In this document: one piece after another, positions 52,013 to 60,162 of the stretch
Numbering within the stretch: position 1 is the stretch's first letter
Layout of the letters: each line of letters starts with the position of its first letter
Origin: Colletes latitarsis
Taxonomy: Eukaryota; Arthropoda; Insecta; Hymenoptera; Colletidae
Assembly: GCF_051014445.1 (NCBI RefSeq)
Contig: NC_135137.1
Span: 14,881,501-14,945,500 of the forward strand
Direction: 5' to 3'
DNA length: 64,000 bases
Notes under the pieces: generated by a model
Databases searched by the model: none
What the model was told of the DNA's origin: nothing
Seen by the model: only the letters and a program-made list of their open reading frames with translations
Translations under genes and position numbers: made by a program

Positions 52013-52561
52013 TTATTTTTTATATTTTAACCACCAATTGTATAATTTAAATACATTTTGCATAGCGCATGTCTTTTTATGGTTACCACATCGCCATGTG
52101 TTTGCACAATCAAGATTTTTTAAACATTCAATATCACCATAATCAGCATCGATGTTCTCTGCATTAATATGTTCAGCCACCAAGTTTGTTAACCAATCAC
52201 GTTTTTGAAGTCCTTTAACATAGACGATTGGGTTTGACTCATCAATTATTGCCGATGTAATAAGCATTTTGCTCATGTTGTATGGTATAAAACTGTCGTC
52301 CCACGACAGTCCGTGGTGATTCTTCGTCACCCAAGTAGCTCGTGATTTATCGGGCGCTGATAATAAACACCATGGATATGGACTTTGGAAGATATAATGC
52401 GCTAGAGTGCTTCCCTTTTTCAACACCGCCACTTCCTTTACAACAAACTCTGTGTCGCTAACGAACCCCTGCATGTCGACGAATGTTGGTACCATTATGA
52501 AAATATCTTTGAAACTATGCTGCAATGCGGCGTGTCCGCCTGTTATATATATTACAAACAT
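52013..52561 (-). CDS. Conserved Polinton protein, possible exonuclease-like fold
   Basis: An intact 182-residue protein, last in the leftward block, 15 bp after the major capsid gene stop. Visible features: FVDMQGF near residues 27-33 followed by FVVKEVAVL, a central NHHGLSWDDSFIPY, VYVKGLQKRDWL, and a C-terminal Cys/His cluster (CLKNLDC, RCGNHKKTC) before a basic tail. I recall proteins with the DxQGF...KE, HGxxW and Cys/His layout from many insect Mavericks. The DxQ and HG spacing resembles DEDD 3'-5' exonucleases of RNase H fold, but that is a hypothesis and the usual acidic residues are not all evident. Its family membership as a Polinton gene is much surer than any activity. Confidence 0.6.
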   Translation of the reverse strand: MFVIYITGGHAALQHSFKDIFIMVPTFVDMQGFVSDTEFVVKEVAVLKKGSTLAHYIFQSPYPWCLLSAPDKSRATWVTKNHHGLSWDDSFIPYNMSKMLITSAIIDESNPIVYVKGLQKRDWLTNLVAEHINAENIDADYGDIECLKNLDCANTWRCGNHKKTCAMQNVFKLYNWWLKYKK

Positions 52562-52576
52562 TGCTGATGTTACAGT

Positions 52577-53779
52577 TTATGTAATCTTGCGCACAACGTT
52601 GGACAGGGGACAGTATTCGACAACACGATCATGTAAAATAAGACAATAGGCGGTAGTATTTGCTGGCACGTTTTCTTTACAATCAAATTCTATTCGCACA
52701 TCTATGGTAGCGCTCTTGATTGATTCGTTCTGTCTCGAACAATCGATGACTACAAACGGTCCATACAACGAAAAGTTCTCCCTGTTGCAAAGCGTTTCGT
52801 AACAGTCGTATCCATAATAAGCTTTACGAAAACGTGCATACATATCAAAAAGAATAGCATATCTGTTTTTATCAAAATCAAGATTCAAGTCATCATATGG
52901 ATAAAAGTCAGAGTTTAGATACAGTTTCACATTGGTCAAGTTACATTCATCGAAATTGCTTGCATCTTTAGACATGTTGTTCTTCCGACCAGTCTGCAGC
53001 GCAAAAATGACGTATCGTGGCTTCTCCAGCTGAGTTGCAGTTTTAACAGCCCACGAATGTTTTGTTGTACTTTGCAATAATGGGTACTCATACAGGTCCC
53101 ACGAACGAAAACTCATGCTTAGGTATTGTCCGCTTTCCAAAATCCGCAACATCGATAGTTTATTCGTATCATTCAGTATAATGCGAGGCATTCGCCACTG
53201 TATCTTTAGTAATTCAATCTCCGGCTCCAGCGCGGAATTTGCAATGATGCAGTTGTTATCATTGCGAGCGCGTATAAGAATGAGTTCATGTCGAGCATTG
53301 ACTACTATACGCCTGTAATCTTCGCAAAACCCCAACAGCATATTGAGCGGTACACAAAAGTTAAAGTAACCTGTCGGTATGTTTGATTGTGCGGCCCATC
53401 CAGCATTCCGTAAAATTAACGATTTGTCATATGTTGAGGACACAAATGTTTTGATGGTACTTGTTATCCCAACGTTTCTGTTACGATCGATCTCCACACC
53501 ATTGAGTTCATATCGAATTTCATCAAACATAAACGCAACACAATTATTTCCGAGGAATGCATCCAACTCATTGTTTGGCTTCTTTACTATGAATCTTCCT
53601 TCAACGTATAGAAAGCTCTCACATGGTAGCGTGTATAAATCCTGCTGTTGTATAGGTATTCGTATCTCATCGTTGTGCCCAAACGTTGTGTTGGCGTATG
53701 GGTTGTATGTGTGAGTCTCAATCTTGACAATGCGATCATCAAAGATCGGTTCGCTTCCAATGTTTAAGATATTAGTCAT
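52577..53779 (-). CDS. Polinton major capsid protein (double jelly-roll type)
   Basis: Intact, 400 residues from the ATG at 53779 (MTNILNIGSEPIFDD); the frame is open a little upstream but without ATG. The protein is rich in predicted beta strand with no membrane segment or signal. Segments such as FDDRIVKIETHTYNPYANTT, FGHNDEIRIPIQQQDLYTLP, IRYELNGVEIDRN and a late LYLNSDFYPYDDLNLDF are what I recall of insect Maverick capsid proteins, the class identified as double jelly-roll capsid in Polintons (PY type). The start overlaps the stop of the small upstream gene by 8 nt (ATGACTAA). Its position between the minor capsid gene and the nuclease-like gene fits a virion module. Confidence 0.78.
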   Translation of the reverse strand: MTNILNIGSEPIFDDRIVKIETHTYNPYANTTFGHNDEIRIPIQQQDLYTLPCESFLYVEGRFIVKKPNNELDAFLGNNCVAFMFDEIRYELNGVEIDRNRNVGITSTIKTFVSSTYDKSLILRNAGWAAQSNIPTGYFNFCVPLNMLLGFCEDYRRIVVNARHELILIRARNDNNCIIANSALEPEIELLKIQWRMPRIILNDTNKLSMLRILESGQYLSMSFRSWDLYEYPLLQSTTKHSWAVKTATQLEKPRYVIFALQTGRKNNMSKDASNFDECNLTNVKLYLNSDFYPYDDLNLDFDKNRYAILFDMYARFRKAYYGYDCYETLCNRENFSLYGPFVVIDCSRQNESIKSATIDVRIEFDCKENVPANTTAYCLILHDRVVEYCPLSNVVRKIT

Positions 53780-53978
53780 TTCGTACAACAAAACCCAACG
53801 ATTTCAGAAATTCAACATTCGATGCAGTAAGTTTTGTGGGTGATCGAATTGTCCTCTCGCCTGATGGTTTTAGACAGTCAATATTCGATACAGTGTGGTG
53901 TGCAAGCGATTGAATTGTCTTCTCTTTATTTTCATGCGTCGTCTGTTTCACTTGCTCCCCTTCGTTCAGCACAAGCAT
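53772..53978 (-). CDS. Small Polinton protein, 68 aa
   Basis: Function unknown. It lies 6 bp after the minor capsid stop and overlaps the major capsid start by 8 nt. The sequence is charged, without Cys, and contains two similar pieces: SNIDCLKPSGERTIRSP and SNVEFLKSLGF. A C-terminus of the type LTxSNVxFLKSLGF is one I recall from insect Mavericks at this position, which supports a real gene. It could be a capsid assembly or scaffold peptide; that is a guess from its location. Confidence 0.6.
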   Translation of the reverse strand: MLVLNEGEQVKQTTHENKEKTIQSLAHHTVSNIDCLKPSGERTIRSPTKLTASNVEFLKSLGFVVRND

Positions 53979-53984
53979 CTCCTA

Positions 53985-54686
53985 CTACAGTCGCTGTCTC
54001 CGCACATGCAATCGAACGGTGATCTGTTCCCCTCGAAAATCGAGCAATTGATCGTCTTGATTCACAACACGAATCGTCAAATCCGAAATGCTTCGTGCAG
54101 TAATCGGAAGGTAAATGATCTGTGTTGGTCTTTCCGATATCTTATATCCTGGTGGAACGGTAGGCGAAAACTCATGTATCGTGTGCGCACACTTGTTATT
54201 GCTGTAAGCGCCAACTGTCACGTTGCATTCAATGCGAATGATATTTACATTCATTATATTGATTGATGTATCTGATTCGTGCCATTTTCGTGGTTGTAGC
54301 ACCCGATTCGTTGAAAACCCCAGTAACGAGCCAATAGTATTGGGTTTGGTAAAATTTATGCTATAATTACACCTAATTTCGCTCTTCATCGTATTGTTGT
54401 TAGCTCTAAGCATCAATGGCGGGTTCCCTTCATTATCCCATGAAAGCGATCGTTGCAAATACATGTGAATGTCGTCCAGCTCATAAGATCCCTCGGGAAT
54501 AATGATTTCCTTATCATTATTATCATAGTAAAATTTATTATTTGACAAATTTACATTCGGTATTGTGTAATATGTTTCAAAGTCCATAAGACCGAGTTCG
54601 TAATCACCATTGCTCAAATCGATGGCTGGAAAATAGCTTACTGCGAGAATACTACTTTGACCGGTGAGCGTTAGCGTCAGCGACAT
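53985..54686 (-). CDS. Polinton minor capsid protein (penton-type)
   Basis: Start placed at ATG 54686 (MSLTLTLTGQSSILAVSYFP), giving 233 residues; the frame extends to 54743 but that would overlap the protease. The protein is intact and beta-rich. The block FPAIDLSNGDYELGLMDFET near the start, IIIPEGSYELDDI in the first half, and a late FSPTVPPGYKISERP followed by IYLPITARSISDLTIRVV are features I recall of the second, single jelly-roll capsid protein of Mavericks. It starts 19 bp downstream of the protease stop and is followed after 6 bp by the small gene. Confidence 0.72.
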   Translation of the reverse strand: MSLTLTLTGQSSILAVSYFPAIDLSNGDYELGLMDFETYYTIPNVNLSNNKFYYDNNDKEIIIPEGSYELDDIHMYLQRSLSWDNEGNPPLMLRANNNTMKSEIRCNYSINFTKPNTIGSLLGFSTNRVLQPRKWHESDTSINIMNVNIIRIECNVTVGAYSNNKCAHTIHEFSPTVPPGYKISERPTQIIYLPITARSISDLTIRVVNQDDQLLDFRGEQITVRLHVRRQRL

Positions 54687-54705
54687 GTTCCAACGGATAC
54701 TGGAG

Positions 54706-55092
54706 TTAAAGCGTACAATGATTATCCTTAAATTGATTGTCAACTGTCAGCAGAAACTGCAAACACAGCTGTCCACAATTGCTTTGATTATAGCGCTGAT
54801 AAGGCATGTGATTATACTCAATTACACTATTCTTCAAATATTGTATCAGTTCCCTCGGTGGTTGAAGATTGCCAAAACTATCAAAATATATGGCGCATGT
54901 TCTCCGTTTTGCGTATGCCACCCAATGAGTACCTGGTCCCTCAACAGTATCCAAATTTACGATCCCGCTCTCATTCCTGCGTACCCCATCTGTTGGTAAA
55001 GTATTGCGCATAAAAATACCTCTGAAATATGGAATACGCATACGTTTTGCCAGTTGCTGCAGTTGTATGTTTGTGGTTACGCCTTCAGGCAT
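54706..55092 (-). CDS. Polinton cysteine protease, adenain/Ulp1-like
   Basis: Intact, 128 residues. The catalytic layout is visible: His in GPGTHWVAY (about residue 55), Asp in IYFDSFG (about 71), and Gln/Cys in YNQSNCGQLCLQFL (about 103-110), in the order H-D-Q-C of the adenovirus protease and SUMO protease clan. Hydrophobic strands surround each. It probably processes capsid and core proteins during virion assembly. It is short compared with adenain (about 200) because it lacks N- and C-terminal additions. The ATG overlaps the end of the PLA2-like gene by 16 nt. Confidence 0.87.
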   Translation of the reverse strand: MPEGVTTNIQLQQLAKRMRIPYFRGIFMRNTLPTDGVRRNESGIVNLDTVEGPGTHWVAYAKRRTCAIYFDSFGNLQPPRELIQYLKNSVIEYNHMPYQRYNQSNCGQLCLQFLLTVDNQFKDNHCTL

Positions 55093-55709
55093 TTTAATTT
55101 TGACTTTTTTTTTTTCCTCTTTGAGACTCCTCGCCCGCGTTTGTATGGCGCGAGATAAAGTCCGCGACCTTCCATGGCGAGATTATGACGTTTCATTTCT
55201 TCTAGCTGGCGATGCATTGCCTTCTTATCGTTCACAGCCTTTGCGACTCCTGCCGCCCCTCCAACCAATGAGCCAAGAACCCCCAATAATGGTAAAATCG
55301 GTAGGATACCGCCACGTTTCGCCGTTGGAAGTATTCGCTTCTTCACAGCACTCTTTTTTTTCTTTTTCAAACCCATGCCGAATTTTGTTTTGGCCTTCAT
55401 AGCCGCCCAAACGGTTGTAGCAGCAGCCTTTTCCCCGAGACTGGAATCTCTCGCAGTAATGCGTTCTCGTGCTTTTGCTGCTAGGATGTTGTCAGCTGCG
55501 TGTCGTTTTACGAGATCGTTATTTTGTGAATACGCTATATCATGCTCGCGACATGCAGCATCCAGCGGATTGATACCTTGATCGCCTCGCGCCAAACGTT
55601 TCTCTAAATGTGTTCCGGGGCCACAAAACTGATAACCTGGAATATGTAATTCAATCGGAAGTGTGTTTATAACGCGATTTAATAGGCCTTTCCCAATTTT
55701 TGCTGACAT
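55077..55709 (-). CDS. PLA2-domain virion protein with hydrophobic and basic segments
   Basis: Intact, 210 residues, first gene of the leftward block. Residues about 22-62 form a parvovirus-type phospholipase A2 core: IPGYQFCGPGT (calcium loop) and DAACREHDIAY (His-Asp dyad and Tyr). A basic run GLKKKKKSAVKKR (about 113-125) is followed by a hydrophobic Gly/Ala-rich segment ILPILPLLGVLGSLVGGAAG (about 135-154) and a second basic end KRGRGVSKRKKKKSKLK. This suggests a virion component that opens an endosomal membrane and binds DNA or enters the nucleus. The domain call rests on motif recognition; the role is inferred. Confidence 0.84.
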   Translation of the reverse strand: MSAKIGKGLLNRVINTLPIELHIPGYQFCGPGTHLEKRLARGDQGINPLDAACREHDIAYSQNNDLVKRHAADNILAAKARERITARDSSLGEKAAATTVWAAMKAKTKFGMGLKKKKKSAVKKRILPTAKRGGILPILPLLGVLGSLVGGAAGVAKAVNDKKAMHRQLEEMKRHNLAMEGRGLYLAPYKRGRGVSKRKKKKSKLKCLKA

Positions 55710-55869
55710 TCGTCACAGTTGTTTATCGATGGTGGTGGTAGACAGTCAATGTGTGTTCTGCTGACTCGACAGGTTATATTTGAATACTGATTGTTTCAGC
55801 TCTATGCATCGCTATAAATAGACCAGCACTCTTTCGAAAGTATCTTCATTTGTATAATGCTGATAAAAC
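55710..55869. promoter_or_regulatory. Divergent promoter region between virion block and ATPase
   Basis: A 160-bp gap between two divergent genes. TATAAATA at 55813-55820 lies 50 bp before the ATPase ATG, and TTCATTTG about 30 bp downstream of it could be the initiator. On the minus strand AAATATAA near 55774-55781 lies about 65 bp before the PLA2-protein ATG. No longer repeat or palindrome was seen. Confidence 0.5.
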
Positions 55870-56559
55870 ATGCAGTTTATACGCCAATCACCTATGATCA
55901 AAGTGACTAATCTAGACAAAAAGATACAGTCTGAGAAAGAGTTACGCAAACATGGAAATATGCTGCCAGCCTCTATACGTGGTATCATCTGCGGTCCATC
56001 GAATTGTGGCAAAACGAACGTGTTGATTAGTTTGTTAGAAAGTCCGCACGGTGTTCGTTTCGAAAACGTATACGTGTACTCGAAATCGTTGCACCAACCG
56101 AAATATCGATGTCTAGAAAATATATTCTCATCGATAGACGAAATTGGTTATTTTACATTTTCGAATAACAGCGATGTCGTTCCGCCGAGCGATGCACTTC
56201 CGAATTCCATTTTTATCTTTGATGATGTGGCATGTGATAAGCAAAACGTGGTAAGAGAATACTTTGCAATGGTTAGGCACTCGGACGTTGACTGTTTCTA
56301 TCTTTGTCAGACATATGCAAAGATACCGAAGCATCTGATACGCGACAACGCGAACCTGCTGATCATGTTCAAACAAGATGGTACAAATCTAAAACATGTA
56401 TACAACGATCATGTTAACACTGACATGTCATTTGAGAATTTCTGCAAATTGTGTACCGCTTGTTGGCAAGAAAAATATGGATTTGTAGTGATTGATAAAG
56501 ACAGCGCATTATGGAATGGTCGCTATACAAAGGGATTTAATGACTTTGCAATATCATAA
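55870..56559 (+). CDS. Polinton packaging ATPase (FtsK/A32-like)
   Basis: Intact, 229 residues. Walker A is GIICGPSNCGKTN (about residues 39-51). Walker B is NSIFIFDDVA (about 111-120), hydrophobic residues followed by two Asp, and a CQTYAKIPKHLIRDNANLL segment (about 141-159) matches the sensor/arginine region of the A32-like group. It would pump element DNA into preformed capsids. It is the first of four rightward genes and has the best promoter signal in the element (TATAAATA upstream). Confidence 0.9.
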   Translation: MQFIRQSPMIKVTNLDKKIQSEKELRKHGNMLPASIRGIICGPSNCGKTNVLISLLESPHGVRFENVYVYSKSLHQPKYRCLENIFSSIDEIGYFTFSNNSDVVPPSDALPNSIFIFDDVACDKQNVVREYFAMVRHSDVDCFYLCQTYAKIPKHLIRDNANLLIMFKQDGTNLKHVYNDHVNTDMSFENFCKLCTACWQEKYGFVVIDKDSALWNGRYTKGFNDFAIS

Positions 56560-56603
56560 CATGTTCAGTTATTTCCGATACGTTGACAAAGCAGTGTTTC
56601 AAC

Positions 56604-57848
56604 ATGAGCAACAATATTGAAGATTGTGAGAGGATAACGAAACAGATTGCGAGAACGAGTGATTTGATTCGCAAAAAGTATCGTGAATTGAAAACTGGTA
56701 AAATTGAGGAAGAGATTGCGCTGGAAAAACACTTTAAGCCTGTTACTGAACCGTTGAAAGCAATTGTTGATAACGCGACAAAAAATTATGATCTATACAA
56801 TAATACAGATATCGGAAGCGAACCATTAGCCACTCCGAATATCAAAGAATTGGATAAAACACAATCAAATTACTGGCTAAATCTTTCGAAACCACTAAAA
56901 ATAAAAAAACCAAGATTAAGCAGTTTACTCGATATGAATCCCATGATTTCTACACCGGCCTCTACATCGATTAAGACGATGCCAATAATAAAAAGCTCAG
57001 CAAGTCTACCCGATACGAATCTGATGGCCTCTACACCGATTAAGATAGTACCAACAATAAAAACCTCAGCAAGATTAAGCAGTTTACCTGGTATGAATAC
57101 GATGACCTCTATACCGATTAAAACAACACCAGCAACAAAAAGCTTAGGAAACGAAGATACTTTTGAAAGTCCAAAAAGCTTAGCAAACGAAGATGTTTTT
57201 GAAAGCCCAAAAAGCAGTTTCTCAACATCTGTTCGAAGTCGGTTGCAAACGCCGGAAGGTGAAAAAACGTTGCGGAATCACCTAGGTCCGCTGAGTCAAA
57301 AATACATCGCGCCTGTATTACGTGGAGACATAGAGGTTGGTATGGATCATGTGTATGGTGTATATCTCGGTAATGATGGACCGATGCTCGGTAATAAACA
57401 TGTTGATGTGGACAATGCTGATAACATAATTATCGATGGCATACGATATTCTGGTACACCCGGTCTTTATGAATTGATATTTAAGAAAATTCCAGATAAC
57501 GACATTTATACTGAGGCCGATGAATGCAAATATAGGGACATACTACTGACAACGAGTGCACATAAGTACAAGCATGATTCGTATGGTAAAACATTAGGCA
57601 ACAAAGGATACAAGTATAACTATGTAATCAAACCTTTATTGAAAGATAGAAAAGTTGGAAAGGGTGTACCAAGCTCGATGAGATTAACCAGCAACAAGAT
57701 TGAATACGTTCATTGGAATGATCCTAACGAACTCGTAGATCGGCTTCGATTGCTCGAGGCTTCGCGTCAAGCTGGTCACAATGCTCACGATAATGAGATG
57801 TTATCGATTATCGAGGAACTTCGCGAGGCAGAGCTCATTATAAATTAA
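56604..57848 (+). CDS. Polinton structural-type protein with conserved C-terminal domain
   Basis: Function unknown; 414 residues from ATG 56604 (MSNNIEDCERI), 44 bp after the ATPase stop. An N-terminal helical, charged part (about 1-60) could be a coiled coil. The middle (about 105-215) is low complexity with near-repeats: LPDTNLMASTPIK / LPGMNTMTSIPIK and NEDTFESPKS / NEDVFESPKS. The C-terminal half (about 250-414), with SGTPGLYELIFKKIPD, YVHWNDPNELVDRLRLLEAS and HDNEMLSIIEELREA, is what I recall as a conserved domain of insect Mavericks (PX-like). It may be a core or tegument-like virion protein. Confidence 0.72.
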   Translation: MSNNIEDCERITKQIARTSDLIRKKYRELKTGKIEEEIALEKHFKPVTEPLKAIVDNATKNYDLYNNTDIGSEPLATPNIKELDKTQSNYWLNLSKPLKIKKPRLSSLLDMNPMISTPASTSIKTMPIIKSSASLPDTNLMASTPIKIVPTIKTSARLSSLPGMNTMTSIPIKTTPATKSLGNEDTFESPKSLANEDVFESPKSSFSTSVRSRLQTPEGEKTLRNHLGPLSQKYIAPVLRGDIEVGMDHVYGVYLGNDGPMLGNKHVDVDNADNIIIDGIRYSGTPGLYELIFKKIPDNDIYTEADECKYRDILLTTSAHKYKHDSYGKTLGNKGYKYNYVIKPLLKDRKVGKGVPSSMRLTSNKIEYVHWNDPNELVDRLRLLEASRQAGHNAHDNEMLSIIEELREAELIIN

Positions 57849-57883
57849 GCTGCACTTTGACGATAGAATCAATCATTATCAAA

Positions 57884-58222
57884 ATGCCAATCAACAAGTT
57901 TGGGTCATCGTTTGGAACAATGGAATCATACTATCGCTGGAATGGAGTAGTGAGAAATTATGTGCACAACAACGCTCTATGTATTGTCGGTGCCGATTAT
58001 GATACAAAGGCGCGCAAGATTCGTCGAGTAGCACCACCTGTAGAGGATGGTGACGCTATCAACAAACTATACTTGCAAGAAAACATGACATTTATAAAAA
58101 ATCGGCAAGATGAATTCGACAAGAAGATGATCATGTTTCAAGATTACGTTCAGAATTTGAAAGATCAACTGAATCACTTGGAGAGGGATATTATCGAATT
58201 CCGAAATAAAATGCATCAATAG
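57884..58222 (+). CDS. Small fibre-like coiled-coil protein
   Basis: 112 residues from ATG 57884. The N-terminal part (1-45) is strand-rich, then RKIRRVAPPVEDGDAINKLY (about 48-67) has the pattern of trimeric phage and viral tail-fibre shafts, 'I..V..P....DAvnK.Y'. A C-terminal helix (about 68-112, MTFIKNRQDEFDKKMIMFQ onward) has heptad spacing. A short trimeric spike or attachment protein is a reasonable reading, but only the motif supports it. It lies 35 bp after the preceding gene and before a minisatellite. Confidence 0.55.
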   Translation: MPINKFGSSFGTMESYYRWNGVVRNYVHNNALCIVGADYDTKARKIRRVAPPVEDGDAINKLYLQENMTFIKNRQDEFDKKMIMFQDYVQNLKDQLNHLERDIIEFRNKMHQ

Positions 58223-58224
58223 CT

Positions 58225-58378
58225 GGATGTTGGGACGTTGGAACGTTGGGACGTTGGAACGTTGGGGTGTTGGAACGTTGGGGTGTTGGAACGTTGGGAC
58301 GTTGGAACGTTGGGACGTTGGAACGTTGGGACGTTGGGACGTTGGGACGTTGGGATGTTGGGGACGTTGGGGTGTTGA
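58225..58378. repeat. 8-bp minisatellite GACGTTGG/AACGTTGG
   Basis: About 19 tandem units of [G/A]ACGTTGG with GGTGTTGG and GATGTTGG variants, starting just after the fibre-like gene stop. Most of the array keeps an exact 8-bp step. AACGTT is self-complementary. The rest of the gap to the integrase ATG (58379-58440) shows nothing else. Confidence 0.9.
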
Positions 58379-58440
58379 GACTTTGAACATTGATTGATAA
58401 GACGTGTGCGTTAGGTCTTCGCGTTAGTGGCGAGTCATAC

Positions 58441-59385
58441 ATGACCGAGAAGAAAACCTCCAGTATCGAGAAACGATGTCTTGTGGAAGAATTGCATGCT
58501 CCAGCGAGAAGACATTTTCCTCGAAGACGCGTCATAGTACATGGATACGACGACCTATGGCAAGCGGACGTGGTCGAGATGCGACCTTACACGCGATATA
58601 ACAGAGGCTTCCATTACATACTCACTGTTATCGATGTGCTGAGTAAGCATGCGTGGGCTATACCCCTCAAAACCAAGAATGGAAATGAAGTTTCTACAGC
58701 GATCGGGAAGATAATCCGAGACAGTGGGAGGTACCCAAAAAATTAGCAGACCGACAAAGGAAAGGAATTTTACAACGCAAATATGCAAAAACTTTTGTCA
58801 AAATACACAATAAATCATTATTCAACGTATTCGGTGATGAAGGCGTCTGTCGTCGAGCGGTTCAATCGTACACTCAAAAACGATATGTGGAAACTGTTCA
58901 CACTTAATGGAAATTATAAATGGATTGATTCGCTGCAGCATCTCATATCAAATTACAACGCGCGAAAGCATCGAACTATCGCTATGCGACCAATTGATGT
59001 TACACCAACAAACGCTGCTAAGCTCTTAACAATGGCGTATAATCATATAAAAATTACCGCTCCTGCACGATTCAAAGTGGGAGATGCAGTACGCGTGAGC
59101 AAATTCAAGACAATTTTTGAAAAAAGTTACACACCGAATTGGAGCACTGAAATATTTACAATCGCCGAGGTACAGAAAACTAATCCTGCAACGTATCTAC
59201 TGAAAGATATTTATGAAAAACCAATTGCTGGAGGATTCTACGAACACGAGTTGCAACGCGTTGCAAATTCCGACGTGTATCTAGTTGAAAAAGTATTGCG
59301 TAAGAAGGGGAACAACGTGTACGTAAAATGGTTGGGGCTCAATAACTCGCACAATTCGTGGATCCACAAAAGTAATGTTTTGTAA
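58441..59385 (+). pseudogene. Polinton integrase (DDE type, chromodomain), one nonsense codon
   Basis: Retroviral-type integrase from ATG 58441, interrupted by TAG at 58744-58746; the frame is unchanged on both sides. Catalytic Asp1 is in LWQADVVEM, Asp2 in QTDKGKEFYN just after the stop, and Glu in SVVERFNRTLKND, with 33 residues between Asp2 and Glu. Then come an SH3-like segment (ARFKVGDAVRVSKFK) and a chromodomain (VYLVEKVLRKKGNNVYVKWLG...). The stop separates Asp1 from Asp2 and Glu, so neither piece can be active. The last 145 bp (from 59241) lie in the right TIR and are mirrored at the left end. AATAAA follows at 59405. The protein would cut and join element ends with a 6-bp stagger, matching the duplication seen. 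Confidence 0.93.
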
Positions 59386-60162
59386 CATAATTATTCATTG
59401 CTTTAATAAATATATCATATTTTTAAATCATCAAAACATGGTATCTAATTTCTTTCCCATGGTAAGGGTCTCCATATATATATGTTACAGAATTCTTTGC
59501 CTGTGAATGCAATGTATACGTTTGCAGAAGTTGCGTTTTTGCACGTGTTCAGTGTAATCTAAAACGTCTTGCAAAAAAAAAAAAAAACGTTGCGCTCTTC
59601 GCAAAAGAAGAACATGCGACATAAAATAAGAATATGAATAGCGTGTACGTAAAATGATTAGGACCCCAATAGCTCGCACAATTCGTGTGTAATGTTATAC
59701 GCTTTGCAGAAGTTTCATGTTTAGACATGTTCAAGGTAATCTAAAAAATTTTTTGCATGAAGTTGCACTTTTCACAGAAGAAGAACACGTGATATAAAAA
59801 ATTCCTCCTTCCCCACAAATGATGTATGTCGCGAAGAATATTATTTGTTTGCATCATCCTGCGAATGTAATGTTATACGCTTTGCAGAAGTTGCATGTTT
59901 AGACGTGTTCAAGGCAATCTAAAAGACATTTTTGCAAAAGTTGCACTTTTCGCAGAAGAAGAACATGTGATATAAAAAATTCCTTCCCCCACTACGCGCC
60001 ACCCGCTTCCCTGAAATTCGTCCCCCCACTACGCGCCACCCGCTTCCCTGATACATATGATGCAACGTTGCATTTAAGTGCTGCACAATATTCACACTCG
60101 TTTGATAGTATCGTCGTGAAACATTATCTATTGAATTCTACGTTCAAATTTTTTCTGAAAAA
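59386..60162. repeat. Right subterminal non-coding region
   Basis: Inverted copy of the left subterminal region: the same family of AGAAGAACATGTG, AAAGTTGCACTTTT and TTTGCAGAAGTTGC words repeated about three times, then two CGCGCCACCCGCTTCCC repeats (about 59995 and 60031) and the empty retrotransposon target (60062-60081). Small open frames here mirror ones in the left TIR and are not believed to be genes. Confidence 0.8.
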
